DNA of 64,000 nucleotides, taken from Paenibacillus sp. JNUCC-31. GTDB taxonomy: Bacteria > Bacillota > Bacilli > Paenibacillales > Paenibacillaceae. The stretch is from contig NZ_CP062165.1 in assembly GCF_014844075.1 (NCBI RefSeq), positions 3,720,001 to 3,784,000 of the forward strand, read 5' to 3'. The position numbers and the translations under genes are program-made. The notes under the pieces were generated by a model. The model was not told the DNA's origin, did not search any database, and saw only the letters and a list, made by a program, of their open reading frames with translations. Below are positions 1 to 12,554 of the stretch, piece by piece (positions within the stretch are counted from its first letter, which is position 1; every line of letters starts with the position of its first letter).

Positions 1-4448
<4,448 letters not shown>

Positions 4449-4528
4449 ATATGCAGGTTGTAATCGCAGGTTTCGTTTCGGATCTAGTTTTCAGAGAATA
4501 AACTCTGAATGTAAGGCTAAGCTAAGCG

Positions 4529-4645
4529 TTTGGTGGCGATGGCGGAGGGGTTCCACACGTACCCATCCCGAACACGACCGTTAAGCCCTCTAGCGCCGAT
4601 GGTACTTGGACCGCAGGGTCCTGGGAGAGTAGGACGCCGCCAAGC
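4529..4645 (+). rRNA. 5S ribosomal RNA (copy 1)
   Basis: 117 nt, starting TTTGGTGGCGATGGCGGAGG and ending GACGCCGCCAAGC, with complementary termini. Identical in length to the copy at 46104-46220. Last rRNA gene before the first tRNA cluster. Confidence 0.95.
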
Positions 4646-4648
4646 GAA

Positions 4649-4670
4649 ACCCCTTTGGGGTATTTTTTTT
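4649..4670 (+). terminator. Terminator-like hairpin behind 5S (copy 1)
   Basis: ACCCC TTT GGGGT stem followed by ATTTTTTTT. Only 13 nt separate it from tRNA-Ile, which leaves no room for a separate promoter, so the tRNAs are probably reached by read-through of antiterminated polymerase. Confidence 0.6.
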
Positions 4671-4683
4671 CGATTTTTCATAA

Positions 4684-4757
4684 GGGCCCTTAGCTCAGTT
4701 GGTTAGAGCGCACCTCTGATAAGGGTGAGGCCGGTGGTTCGAGTCCACCAGGGCCCA
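4684..4757 (+). tRNA. tRNA-Ile (GAT)
   Basis: 74 nt cloverleaf, acceptor GGGCCCT with GGGCCC return, anticodon loop CTGATAA. CCA is not encoded. First tRNA behind rRNA operon 1. Confidence 0.96.
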
Positions 4758-4785
4758 TAGTAATACCAGATATACTAGAGTATAT

Positions 4786-4861
4786 GGGGCCATAGCTCAG
4801 CTGGGAGAGCGCCTGCCTTGCAAGCAGGAGGTCAGCGGTTCGATCCCGCTTGGCTCCACCA
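4786..4861 (+). tRNA. tRNA-Ala (TGC)
   Basis: 76 nt, anticodon loop CTTGCAA, acceptor GGGGCCA, CCA encoded. Confidence 0.96.
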
Positions 4862-4862
4862 T

Positions 4863-4938
4863 TCCCTGATAGCTCAGTTGGTAGAGCACTCGACTGTTAA
4901 TCGAGTTGTCACAGGTTCGAGTCCTGTTCGGGGAGCCA
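4863..4938 (+). tRNA. tRNA-Asn (GTT)
   Basis: 76 nt, anticodon loop CTGTTAA, acceptor TCCCTGA/TCGGGGA, CCA encoded. Confidence 0.96.
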
Positions 4939-4942
4939 TTAA

Positions 4943-5014
4943 GGCCCGTTGGTCAAGGGGTTAAGACACCTCCCTTTCACGGAGGTAACAGGGGTTCGAA
5001 TCCCCTACGGGTCA
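4943..5014 (+). tRNA. tRNA-Glu (TTC), host of repeat copy A
   Basis: 72 nt, anticodon loop CTTTCAC, acceptor GGCCCGT/ACGGGTC, CCA not encoded. Its last 15 nt plus 2 nt of flank (5000-5016) are repeated exactly at 5117-5133, at the far end of the inserted element. The same tRNA in cluster 2 (46647-46718) lacks the insertion. Confidence 0.96.
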
Positions 5015-5016
5015 TA

Positions 5017-5133
5017 GCTATATCTATTAGCTTAAATAAGGGATGAGAATCCCAAAGGTTCGTCGGAGGATAAGTTTCGTTAGCAATTGCTACGCAGTCT
5101 CGAACGAAGTGAGAGTATCCCCTACGGGTCATA
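5017..5133 (+). repeat. tRNA 3'-end-duplicating element, copy A (behind tRNA-Glu)
   Basis: 117-bp insertion between tRNA-Glu and tRNA-Val. It has a variable lead (5017-5039), then the conserved core GGGATGAGAATCC ... GGTTCGTCGGAGGAT ... CGAACGAAGTGAGAGTATCC, and ends with ATCCCCTACGGGTCATA (5117-5133), an exact 17-bp copy of the tRNA-Glu 3' end at 5000-5016. No reading frame. Cluster 2 has the same tRNA-Glu to tRNA-Val junction without it (46711-46725), a natural empty site. GGGAT at the core start can pair with ATCCC in the duplicated end. Mechanism unknown; a small non-autonomous integrating or retro-type element is inference. Confidence 0.8.
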
Positions 5134-5138
5134 AATAT

Positions 5139-5214
5139 GGAGGCTTAGCTCAGCTGGGAGAGCATCTGCCTTACAAGCAGAGGGTCGGGGGTTCGATCCC
5201 CTCAGCCTCCACCA
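5139..5214 (+). tRNA. tRNA-Val (TAC)
   Basis: 76 nt, anticodon loop CTTACAA, acceptor GGAGGCT, CCA encoded. Confidence 0.96.
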
Positions 5215-5234
5215 TATAGTTTTCTGAATAACGA

Positions 5235-5308
<74 letters not shown>

Positions 5309-5335
5309 TTATACTTTCTTCATTGAAAGTGATCT

Positions 5336-5413
5336 GGAACCGTGGTGTAGTTGGCCTAACATGCCTGCCTGTCACGCAGGAGATCGCGGGTTCGAATCCC
5401 GTCGGTTCCGCCA
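5336..5413 (+). tRNA. tRNA-Asp (GTC), host of repeat copy B
   Basis: 78 nt, anticodon loop CTGTCAC, acceptor GGAACCG/CGGTTCC, CCA encoded. Its 3' end (5396-5414) is duplicated at 5510-5528 by the adjoining element. Confidence 0.96.
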
Positions 5414-5414
5414 T

Positions 5415-5528
5415 CTTGATTTTGCTTCAGGGATGAGAATCCGTTTTTGGGTTCGTCGGAGGATTCACTTCGAGAGCATCAACTTCGCAGTCTCGAACGA
5501 AGTGAGAGTATCCCGTCGGTTCCGCCAT
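5415..5528 (+). repeat. tRNA 3'-end-duplicating element, copy B (behind tRNA-Asp)
   Basis: 114-bp element between tRNA-Asp and tRNA-Phe. Same core as copy A (GGGATGAGAATCC at 5430, GTTCGTCGGAGGATTC, CGAACGAAGTGAGAGTATCC), but the terminal duplicate is ATCCCGTCGGTTCCGCCAT, i.e. the last 19 nt around the tRNA-Asp 3' end including CCA. Within the core AATCC can pair with GGATT, and TTCGAGA with TCTCGAA, which gives two hairpins closed by GGGAT/ATCCC. Confidence 0.8.
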
Positions 5529-5547
5529 TAATCCAATAATTAAATAA

Positions 5548-5623
<76 letters not shown>

Positions 5624-5641
5624 TTTATCACAACTTCATAT

Positions 5642-5717
<76 letters not shown>

Positions 5718-5726
5718 TGTAATCCT

Positions 5727-5812
5727 GGAGGATTAGCGAAGCGGCCAAACGCATCAGACTGTAAATCTGCTCCCGTACGGGTTCGGTGGTTCGAATCCAT
5801 CATCCTCCACCA
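5727..5812 (+). tRNA. tRNA-Tyr (GTA)
   Basis: 86 nt class II tRNA with long variable arm, anticodon loop CTGTAAA, CCA encoded. Only in cluster 1. Confidence 0.95.
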
Positions 5813-5819
5813 GTTATAT

Positions 5820-5895
5820 GAGTCATTAGCTCAGTTGGTAGAGCACCTGACTTTTAATCAGGGTGTCGAAGGTTCGAGCCCTTCATGACTCACCA
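5820..5895 (+). tRNA. tRNA-Lys (TTT)
   Basis: 76 nt, anticodon loop CTTTTAA, acceptor GAGTCAT/ATGACTC, CCA encoded. Confidence 0.96.
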
Positions 5896-5901
5896 TTATA
5901 T

Positions 5902-5982
5902 GCGCGTGTGGCGGAATTGGCAGACGCACTAGACTTAGGATCTAGCGTCTTTGACGTGGGGGTTCAAGTCCCTCCACGCGCA
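5902..5982 (+). tRNA. tRNA-Leu (TAG)
   Basis: 81 nt class II tRNA, anticodon loop CTTAGGA, acceptor GCGCGTG/CACGCGC, CCA not encoded. Only in cluster 1. Confidence 0.94.
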
Positions 5983-5992
5983 TCCTTTATAA

Positions 5993-6067
5993 GCGGACGT
6001 GGCTCAGCGGTAGAGCATCGCCTTGCCAAGGCGAGGGTCGCGGGTTCGATTCCCGTCGTCCGCTCCA
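5993..6067 (+). tRNA. tRNA-Gly (GCC)
   Basis: 75 nt, anticodon loop TTGCCAA, acceptor GCGGACG/CGTCCGC, CCA encoded. Confidence 0.96.
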
Positions 6068-6074
6068 ATATTTT

Positions 6075-6151
6075 GCGCCCTTAGCTCAGCTGGATAGAGC
6101 GTTTGACTACGAATCAAAAGGCCGGGAGTTCGAATCTCTCAGGGCGCGCCA
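6075..6151 (+). tRNA. tRNA-Arg (ACG)
   Basis: 77 nt, anticodon loop CTACGAA, acceptor GCGCCCT/AGGGCGC, CCA encoded. Confidence 0.96.
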
Positions 6152-6165
6152 TTATAACTTCATAT

Positions 6166-6244
6166 GCCGGCGTGGCGGAATGGCAGACGCGCTCGACTCA
6201 AAATCGAGTGGGAAACCGTGGAGGTTCGAGTCCTCTCGCCGGTA
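6166..6244 (+). tRNA. tRNA-Leu (CAA)
   Basis: 79 nt class II tRNA, anticodon loop CTCAAAA, acceptor GCCGGCG/CGCCGGT with a terminal G-T pair, CCA not encoded. Only in cluster 1. Confidence 0.92.
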
Positions 6245-6251
6245 TAGATAA

Positions 6252-6325
6252 CGGGATGTAGCTCAGCTTGGTAGAGCACCTGGTTTGGGACCAGGGGGTC
6301 GCATGTTCAAATCGTGTCATCCCGA
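6252..6325 (+). tRNA. tRNA-Pro (TGG)
   Basis: 74 nt, anticodon loop TTTGGGA, acceptor CGGGATG/CATCCCG, CCA not encoded. Confidence 0.95.
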
Positions 6326-6334
6326 TCTTTATAT

Positions 6335-6405
6335 GCGGGTGTAGTTCAATGGTAGAACTTTAGCCTTCCAAGCTAATAGCGTGGGTTCGATTCCCATCAC
6401 CCGCT
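6335..6405 (+). tRNA. tRNA-Gly (TCC)
   Basis: 71 nt, anticodon loop CTTCCAA, acceptor GCGGGTG/CACCCGC, CCA not encoded. Last gene of cluster 1. Confidence 0.95.
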
Positions 6406-6415
6406 TTATAGAAAC

Positions 6416-6451
6416 GCAAAAAAGAGATGGTTGCTGCCATCTCTTTTTTGC
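6416..6451 (+). terminator. Terminator of rRNA-tRNA operon 1
   Basis: Long hairpin AAAAAAGAGATGG / CCATCTCTTTTTT with loop TTGCTG, ending in a T run. Follows the last tRNA by 10 nt. Confidence 0.9.
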
Positions 6452-6579
6452 GTTCTTTGGCGTTTTTAGCAGTCCCCGGATACTTCCCTTCATGGTTAAA
6501 AACGTAATCGAAACATCGCTGGAACAGCAGTTAGCATTATTAAAATACGATGTGGATATACCAGGTCTGATTTTATTTT

Positions 6580-6593
6580 TTAAAACGCTTACA
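6580..6593 (+). promoter_or_regulatory. cre-like site (CcpA) upstream of iolD
   Basis: TTAAAACGCTTACA matches the catabolite-response consensus TGWAANCGNTNWCA at all but the second position. It lies just upstream of the candidate -35 box, a usual place for glucose repression of inositol genes. CcpA binding is inference. Confidence 0.5.
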
Positions 6594-6601
6594 AATATAT
6601 C

Positions 6602-6630
6602 TTGCCTTATCCTTCCCCCTGTAATACTAT
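6602..6630 (+). promoter_or_regulatory. Candidate sigma-A promoter of the iol operon
   Basis: TTGCCT at 6602-6607, 17-bp spacer, TACTAT at 6625-6630. The expected start of transcription (~6637) falls in the first LacI-type operator, so bound repressor would block initiation. Confidence 0.55.
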
Positions 6631-6635
6631 ATCAA

Positions 6636-6692
6636 TTAAGCGCTTAACCTATAGGGGTAAGGCGCTTAAACTTAGCTGGATTAAGCGCTTAA
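6636..6692 (+). promoter_or_regulatory. Triple LacI-type operator in front of iolD
   Basis: Perfect 12-bp palindromes TTAAGCGCTTAA at 6636-6647 and 6681-6692, with an imperfect copy TAAGGCGCTTAA at 6658-6669. Centres are 22-23 bp apart, about two helical turns. The central CG is typical of LacI-family operators. The likely binding protein is the LacI-type regulator at the end of this operon (14734-15747). Confidence 0.65.
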
Positions 6693-6722
6693 CCCGTAAA
6701 GGGAAGGGAGATGTTCAATCAC

Positions 6723-8588
6723 ATGAAAACAATTAGACTGACCATGGCTCAGGCACTGCTCCGATACCTAGATCAGCAATATATTTCGGTTGATGGGGTG
6801 GAAACCAAGTTTGTGAAGGGTGTCATCGGCATTTTTGGACACGGCAACGTAACTGGCATTGGGGAAGCACTGGAGCGCAGCCCGGGAAGCCTGACGTATA
6901 TGCAGGGCAAAAATGAACAGGGCATGGTTCATACAGCAGCGGCCTATGCCAAGCAGAAGAACCGCAGACAGATATATGCGTGTACCACATCCATTGGTCC
7001 CGGTGCACTGAACATGATTACCGCAGCGGCAACAGCAACGGTCAATCGGATTCCTGTTTTATTGCTTCCAGGTGATAACTTTGCCACGCGTGAGCCAGAT
7101 CCCGTTTTGCAACAACTGGAGGTCAGCGGGGACTATACAATTTCAGCCACTGATCCGTTTAAGGCGGTCAGCAAATACTGGGATCGTATCGTGCGTCCCG
7201 AACAGCTGATGATCGCTGCCACGCAGGCAATGCGTGTGCTGACGGACCCGGCAGAGACAGGCGCAGTAACGCTGGCGCTGCCGCAGGATGTGCAGGCAGA
7301 GGCGTACGATTACCCTGAATCGTTCTTCGCCCGTAAGGTGCATTACCTGGACCGTCGCCCCCCGGTTCAGGCTGCTATTGAACGGGCAGCGCAGCAGATT
7401 GCCCGGGGTAGGAAGCCGCTGATCATTGCAGGCGGCGGTGTGTTGTATGCCGAGGCATCTATGCAGCTGGCTGAATTCGCCGAGGCATTTGGCATTCCGG
7501 TTGCCGAGACGCAGGCTGGCAAGAGTGCTTTGCCGTGGAGCCACCCACTTAATGTGGGGGCCATCGGCGTTACCGGCTCCCTGGCTGCCAATAGGCTCGC
7601 CAGGGAAGCGGATGTAGTGATCGGCGTCGGAACCCGGTTTTCGGATTTTACGACGGCGTCCCGGTCTGCTTTTCAACATCCTGAAGCGACTTTCATCAAT
7701 ATAAACTTGAACGGCATGGATGCTGCCAAACTGGGTGGTGAGGCAATTCTGGCGGATGCACGGGAAGGTTTGCAAGCTTTGCAAATCGCTTTACAGGAAC
7801 GGCAATACCGCAGCGGTTACGGAACATCCGAGATCGCCGAACTGCGGGATGAATGGAACACCGAAGTGGATCGGCTCTATGGGCTACAACATGAGTCGGG
7901 GCTGGCACAGACCACCGCGGTCGGTATCGTGAACCGGACCATTGACCCTTCTTCCGTCATTGTGTGTGCAGCAGGAAGTTTACCTGGAGATTTACACCGT
8001 CTGTGGCGTGCGGCTGCACCGAAAACATACCACATGGAGTACGGCTTTTCCTGTATGGGCTATGAGGTGAGCGGGGCATTCGGGGCGGCTCTCGCTGAGC
8101 CGGATCGTGAAGTCTATGCCATGGTGGGTGATGGCAGCTACCTAATGCTGCATTCTGAACTGGTGACGAGCTTGCAGGAACAGAAGAAAATGACCATTTT
8201 GCTATTTAACAACAATGGATTCCAGTGCATTCATAATCTGCAGCGAGAGCATGGGAGTGATGGGTTCGGCAATGAGTTTCGCTATCGGGAATCGGAGAGT
8301 GGAAGACTTACCGGGGATTACATGCCTATGGATTTTGCGGCACATGCCCGCAGCCTGGGAGCCAAAGCCTACAAGGCAGAGACGGCAGAGCAGTTAGAGC
8401 AAGCGATCAGGGATGCACGGAATGAGACTGTGACCACACTGATCGAAATTCCGGTTGTGCCTGGAACCAATGCAGGCGGATATGAGTCGTGGTGGAACGT
8501 GGGCGTACCAGAGGTATCCACCGAGGAAAAGGTGGTAACTGCACATCACGCAATGCAGATAAATCGAGGGAAAGCCAAGCTCGTTTAA
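6723..8588 (+). CDS. iolD: 3D-(3,5/4)-trihydroxycyclohexane-1,2-dione hydrolase IolD
   Basis: Thiamine-diphosphate enzyme of inositol catabolism; it opens the ring of trihydroxycyclohexane-1,2-dione to 5-deoxy-glucuronate. The N-terminal half has the ThDP-activating Glu in [10 protein letters not shown] and the C-terminal half the ThDP/Mg motif GDGSYLML ... NNN. 621 aa, near the family length. I start at ATG 6723 (MKTIRLT), which matches the usual family N-terminus and lies 12 nt after AAGGGAG; ATG 6711 touches that site directly and is unlikely. First gene of the iol operon, behind the cre-like site, promoter and LacI-type operators. Confidence 0.95.
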   Translation: MKTIRLTMAQALLRYLDQQYISVDGVETKFVKGVIGIFGHGNVTGIGEALERSPGSLTYMQGKNEQGMVHTAAAYAKQKNRRQIYACTTSIGPGALNMITAAATATVNRIPVLLLPGDNFATREPDPVLQQLEVSGDYTISATDPFKAVSKYWDRIVRPEQLMIAATQAMRVLTDPAETGAVTLALPQDVQAEAYDYPESFFARKVHYLDRRPPVQAAIERAAQQIARGRKPLIIAGGGVLYAEASMQLAEFAEAFGIPVAETQAGKSALPWSHPLNVGAIGVTGSLAANRLAREADVVIGVGTRFSDFTTASRSAFQHPEATFININLNGMDAAKLGGEAILADAREGLQALQIALQERQYRSGYGTSEIAELRDEWNTEVDRLYGLQHESGLAQTTAVGIVNRTIDPSSVIVCAAGSLPGDLHRLWRAAAPKTYHMEYGFSCMGYEVSGAFGAALAEPDREVYAMVGDGSYLMLHSELVTSLQEQKKMTILLFNNNGFQCIHNLQREHGSDGFGNEFRYRESESGRLTGDYMPMDFAAHARSLGAKAYKAETAEQLEQAIRDARNETVTTLIEIPVVPGTNAGGYESWWNVGVPEVSTEEKVVTAHHAMQINRGKAKLV

Positions 8589-8768
8589 TTGCCCGTTTTG
8601 TATAAATTCAAGGCTTTTTTCAGTAAGCAAGATTTAGATCGGAATATTTCTATTCGTCTAGGTTGTATGAGAGAGTTAAGACGAATGATTCAAAGTGCAA
8701 AGTGCTAAACTCGGCACACTGCACTGAATGATGCAAAAATGTTGAACCACAAAAGGAGACGTGGAGCC

Positions 8769-9665
8769 ATGAACAAGCTGCCATTTCAGCTCGGGATTCA
8801 TCCGATCAACTGGGTCGGAGAGGATGTAAAGGAGCATGGTGATGCAACAACATGTGAACAGATTCTCGATGATATTCAACGCCTCGGACTAACCGGTACG
8901 GAGATGGGACGTAAATATCCCACCAATCCAGACTTATTGCGGGAGGAACTAGGCAAGCGGAACATACGCCTCGTTTCCCAGTGGAAATCGGTATTGTTCT
9001 CCGACCCGGCGTATCGTCAGTCTGAGCTGGACAGCTACCGAAGACATGCTGAATTTCTGCAATCGATGGGCAGTACGGTGATTAGCACCGCAGAAGTGGG
9101 AGGGTCCCTGCATTTTGATCCAAGGCGGACACCGCATGAAAATGAAGTGCTGAGACTCAATAAATCCGAATGGGAAATTCTTGCTGAGGGATTGAACGAA
9201 GCAGGAGCCATTGCCCGTGAGTACGGGTTGAAGCTGACATATCACCATCACGGCGGCACGGTAGTCGAGCAGCCGGAGGAAATCGATAAACTGATGGGGC
9301 TGACTGACCCATCGCTTGTTTATTTGCTCTATGACACAGGCCATGCCTACTACGGTGGAGCCGACCCGCTAACGCTCTTGCGCAAACATTATGACCGGAT
9401 TGCCTATATCCACCTTAAGGATATCCGTCCACAAGTTCTGGACGAAGCGCGAGCTGAACAGTCCGATTTTGTTGGCTGCATTCGTAGAGGGGTATTCACG
9501 GTCCCTGGAGATGGCTGTATTGATTTTGCACCGATTCTGCAGGAACTAATTACCCGGGGGTATGATGGCTGGGCAATGCTTGAAGGGGAGCAGGACCCGG
9601 CGATTCACAATCCGTATGAGTATGCGCGGCGATCCTTGCAATATATGGAGTCCTTGAACCCATAG
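8769..9665 (+). CDS. iolE: Inosose dehydratase IolE
   Basis: Dehydrates scyllo-inosose (2-keto-myo-inositol) to the dione that IolD hydrolyses, in the cytoplasm. It is a xylose-isomerase-like TIM barrel; the metal-site stretch YHHHGGTVVE and the later HLKDIRP segment are visible. 298 aa, normal for the family. The start is ATG 8769, placed by AAAGGAG at 8751-8757; an upstream in-frame ATG at 8739 has no ribosome binding site. A 180-nt gap separates it from iolD with no terminator seen. Confidence 0.94.
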   Translation: MNKLPFQLGIHPINWVGEDVKEHGDATTCEQILDDIQRLGLTGTEMGRKYPTNPDLLREELGKRNIRLVSQWKSVLFSDPAYRQSELDSYRRHAEFLQSMGSTVISTAEVGGSLHFDPRRTPHENEVLRLNKSEWEILAEGLNEAGAIAREYGLKLTYHHHGGTVVEQPEEIDKLMGLTDPSLVYLLYDTGHAYYGGADPLTLLRKHYDRIAYIHLKDIRPQVLDEARAEQSDFVGCIRRGVFTVPGDGCIDFAPILQELITRGYDGWAMLEGEQDPAIHNPYEYARRSLQYMESLNP

Positions 9666-9897
9666 AGTGGGTAAAGGCATGGCAGTCCGGAGAGGAATAT
9701 AGTTTACGACGAGAAATTCTGATCCAACTTTGCGTGAATGTTTTATTTATGACTTGCTGATACCATATGAGTTTCCATTTCATCTTTCATGGTCTAACAA
9801 CATAACTGTGACGAAACCTGAATGTTAAATTCGCAGCTCTAAATTAAATATCCATATGAACATGCGATATCCCATCACAGAAAGGGGTTCAAATGCA

Positions 9898-10908
9898 ATG
9901 ACCTACGTATCCTTTCCTGATTCCAGGAAGATGGATTTCACCGCAATCGGCCGTCTGTGCATCGACTTGAATGCCAATGAGATCAATCGCCCGATGGAAG
10001 AGACGATGACGTTTACGAAATATGTAGGCGGTTCTCCGGCCAATATCACGATCGGCATGTCCAGGCTCGGCATGGAGACTGCTTTTATCGGCAAAATCGC
10101 GAATGACCAGATGGGCAGATTCATTAACAGCTATCTGGAGCGGAACGGGATCGATACGTCAAATGTGGTAACGGACGATACCGGAGCAGTGACAGGGCTT
10201 GCTTTTACCGAGATCAAAAGTCCAACCGACTGCAGCATTCTAATGTACCGGGATAATGTGGCTGATCTATTATTGCAGGCCCGAGAGGTAGAGGAGCAGT
10301 TAATTGCCGATTCCAAAGTACTGTTGATCTCAGGCACAGCCCTTGCCCAGAGTCCATCGCGAGAAGCGGTATTCCAGGCCCTGACGTATGCAAAAAAGCA
10401 TGGCACCATCATTGTATTCGATCTGGACTATCGTCCCTACACATGGGCATCTGACGAAGAAACAGCGGTCTATTATAACCTCGCAGCTGAGAAGTGCGAT
10501 ATCATCCTGGGCACACGTGAAGAGTTCGACATGATGGAGACGTTTGACCACAATCCAGACCATAGCGATCAGGTGACCGCGCAAAAATGGTTCGATTTCT
10601 CAGCTCAAATTGTTGTCATTAAACATGGCAAGGAAGGCTCCATAGCCTATACAGGTGAAGGGTTATCTCATCAAGCGGACAGCTACCCTGCGCGTGTTGT
10701 GAAGACGTTTGGGGCGGGTGATTCTTACGCGGCGGGATTTCTATACGGGTTGATGCAAGGGTGGACGATTGAACGCAGCATGGCGTTTGGCAGTGGGGCC
10801 GCAAGTATCGTTATTTCCAGCCATAGCTGCTCGGATGCGATGCCGACAGTGGAACAGGTGAATGACTATATTGAACGCTGCAATCGCGGCGAAATTACGG
10901 CGTCTTGA
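9898..10908 (+). CDS. iolC: 5-dehydro-2-deoxygluconokinase IolC
   Basis: PfkB-family sugar kinase that phosphorylates 2-deoxy-5-keto-gluconate using ATP. The N-terminal GGSPANI motif and the C-terminal KTFGAGDSYAAGF (anion hole and catalytic Asp) are both present. 336 aa from ATG 9898, which follows AAAGGGG by 11 nt; an upstream ATG at 9856 would add 14 residues and has no site. Its product is the substrate of the aldolase IolJ, which is not encoded in this window. Confidence 0.94.
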   Translation: MTYVSFPDSRKMDFTAIGRLCIDLNANEINRPMEETMTFTKYVGGSPANITIGMSRLGMETAFIGKIANDQMGRFINSYLERNGIDTSNVVTDDTGAVTGLAFTEIKSPTDCSILMYRDNVADLLLQAREVEEQLIADSKVLLISGTALAQSPSREAVFQALTYAKKHGTIIVFDLDYRPYTWASDEETAVYYNLAAEKCDIILGTREEFDMMETFDHNPDHSDQVTAQKWFDFSAQIVVIKHGKEGSIAYTGEGLSHQADSYPARVVKTFGAGDSYAAGFLYGLMQGWTIERSMAFGSGAASIVISSHSCSDAMPTVEQVNDYIERCNRGEITAS

Positions 10909-11009
10909 AGCGTGTTGAAATAATTAAATCACTTAGAGAACGTAAAATATATTTGGATTACTTGGAGTAGTTTAGAGTAACGCACATATGAGCGAAGGGA
11001 GACAGGGCT

Positions 11010-12485
11010 ATGGGAAAAGGGATATCGAAAGCGTCAGCAACAGCGACAATGGTTCAAAACTGGATCGGGGGTGCCTGGGTGACCCCGGCGGCAACCCGTA
11101 CAGAGCCGGTCGTGAATCCGGCTACAGAAGAGGTCATTGCATACGTACCGCTGTCTGAACAGGCGGACGTGGATTTGGCCGTCCAGACGGCACGGGAGGC
11201 GTTCCCGTCCTGGAGCGGTACACCGGTTCCCCGCCGCGCGCGCATTTTGTTCCGTTACCAGCAGCTGCTGGTAGAACATTGGGAAGAGTTGGCTCGGCTG
11301 GTTACGCTGGAGAACGGCAAAAGCTATGCCGAAGCCTACGGCGAGGTTTTACGCGGCATTGAATGTGTCGAGTTCGCGGCAGGCGCCCCGAACCTCATGA
11401 TGGGCAAACAGCTGCCCGACATCGCCACAGGACTGGAGTCGGGCATGTACCGGTACCCGATCGGTGTGATTGGGGGGATCACCCCCTTCAACTTTCCGAT
11501 GATGGTACCGTGCTGGATGTTCCCGCTAGCGATTGCGTGCGGCAACACCTTTGTCCTGAAGCCGTCCGAGCGTACGCCACTGCTGGCAGGCCGACTGGCC
11601 GAGCTGTTCAAGGAAGCGGGGCTCCCGGACGGCGTGCTGAACATCGTTCACGGTGCACATGACGTCGTGAACGGGCTGCTTGAACACAAGGATGTTCAAG
11701 CGATCTCTTTTGTCGGCTCCCAGCCTGTCGCCGAATACGTCTACACCACTGCATCCGCGCATGGCAAAAGGGTACAGGCGCTTGCAGGTGCCAAAAACCA
11801 CTCAATCGTTATGCCAGACGCTGATCTCGACCTGACGGTGAAGGAAATTACCAGTGCGGCCTTCGGCTCAGCCGGAGAACGCTGTATGGCCTGCTCGGTT
11901 GTCGTCGCTGTGGGCGATGTGGCTGATGCATTGGTACAAAAGCTGGTGGAAGCTGCTGATCGCATCACCATTGGTAATGGCATGGATGAAGGGGTGTTCC
12001 TCGGTCCTGTCATCCGTGGCCCACATAAGGAACGTACACTCAGTTACATTGAATCCGGAGAACAGGAAGGTGCAGCCCTGATCCGGGATGGACGCAAGGA
12101 TGATGCGACAGGCAAATCCGGTTATTTCGTTGGGCCAACGGTATTCGATGAGGTACAGAGCAGCATGAAAATCTGGCAAGACGAGATTTTTGCTCCAGTG
12201 CTCTCCATTGCTAGAGTTGCTACGCTGGAGGAAGCTGTGGAGTTGGCGAACCGTTCCGATTTTGCCAATGGGGCATGCCTGTTCACCCGCAGTGGAGCAA
12301 GCATGCGCCAATTCCGTGAAACGATTGATGCGGGCATGTTGGGCATTAACCTGGGCGTACCAGCGCCAATGGCGTTCTTCCCTTTTTCCGGCTGGAAGAA
12401 ATCCTTCTACGGTGATCTGCATGCTAATGGCACGGACGGTGTTGAATTCTATACTCGCAAAAAGATGGTCACTGCCCGCTGGTAA
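11010..12485 (+). CDS. iolA: Methylmalonate/malonate-semialdehyde dehydrogenase (CoA-acylating) IolA
   Basis: NAD-dependent aldehyde dehydrogenase that turns malonate semialdehyde plus CoA into acetyl-CoA and CO2, the last step of inositol breakdown. ALDH fold with the cofactor stretch PFNFPMM ... [15 protein letters not shown], and the catalytic Cys in GERCMACS. 491 aa, as in MmsA/IolA. ATG 11010 follows GAAGGGAG at a good distance. Same strand and operon as iolC. Confidence 0.95.
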   Translation: MGKGISKASATATMVQNWIGGAWVTPAATRTEPVVNPATEEVIAYVPLSEQADVDLAVQTAREAFPSWSGTPVPRRARILFRYQQLLVEHWEELARLVTLENGKSYAEAYGEVLRGIECVEFAAGAPNLMMGKQLPDIATGLESGMYRYPIGVIGGITPFNFPMMVPCWMFPLAIACGNTFVLKPSERTPLLAGRLAELFKEAGLPDGVLNIVHGAHDVVNGLLEHKDVQAISFVGSQPVAEYVYTTASAHGKRVQALAGAKNHSIVMPDADLDLTVKEITSAAFGSAGERCMACSVVVAVGDVADALVQKLVEAADRITIGNGMDEGVFLGPVIRGPHKERTLSYIESGEQEGAALIRDGRKDDATGKSGYFVGPTVFDEVQSSMKIWQDEIFAPVLSIARVATLEEAVELANRSDFANGACLFTRSGASMRQFRETIDAGMLGINLGVPAPMAFFPFSGWKKSFYGDLHANGTDGVEFYTRKKMVTARW

Positions 12486-12554
12486 CAACCAGGGCATCAT
12501 TGGGGCTAAGGGGAACGCCCAGCCCATATGGACGCACATAGGGAGGATAACGGA

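Noticed and set aside
5117..5133. Extra tRNA 3' ends behind tRNA-Glu and tRNA-Asp as partial tRNA genes
   Set aside because: Only the 3' 15-19 nt are present, without D or anticodon arms; they belong to the inserted element.
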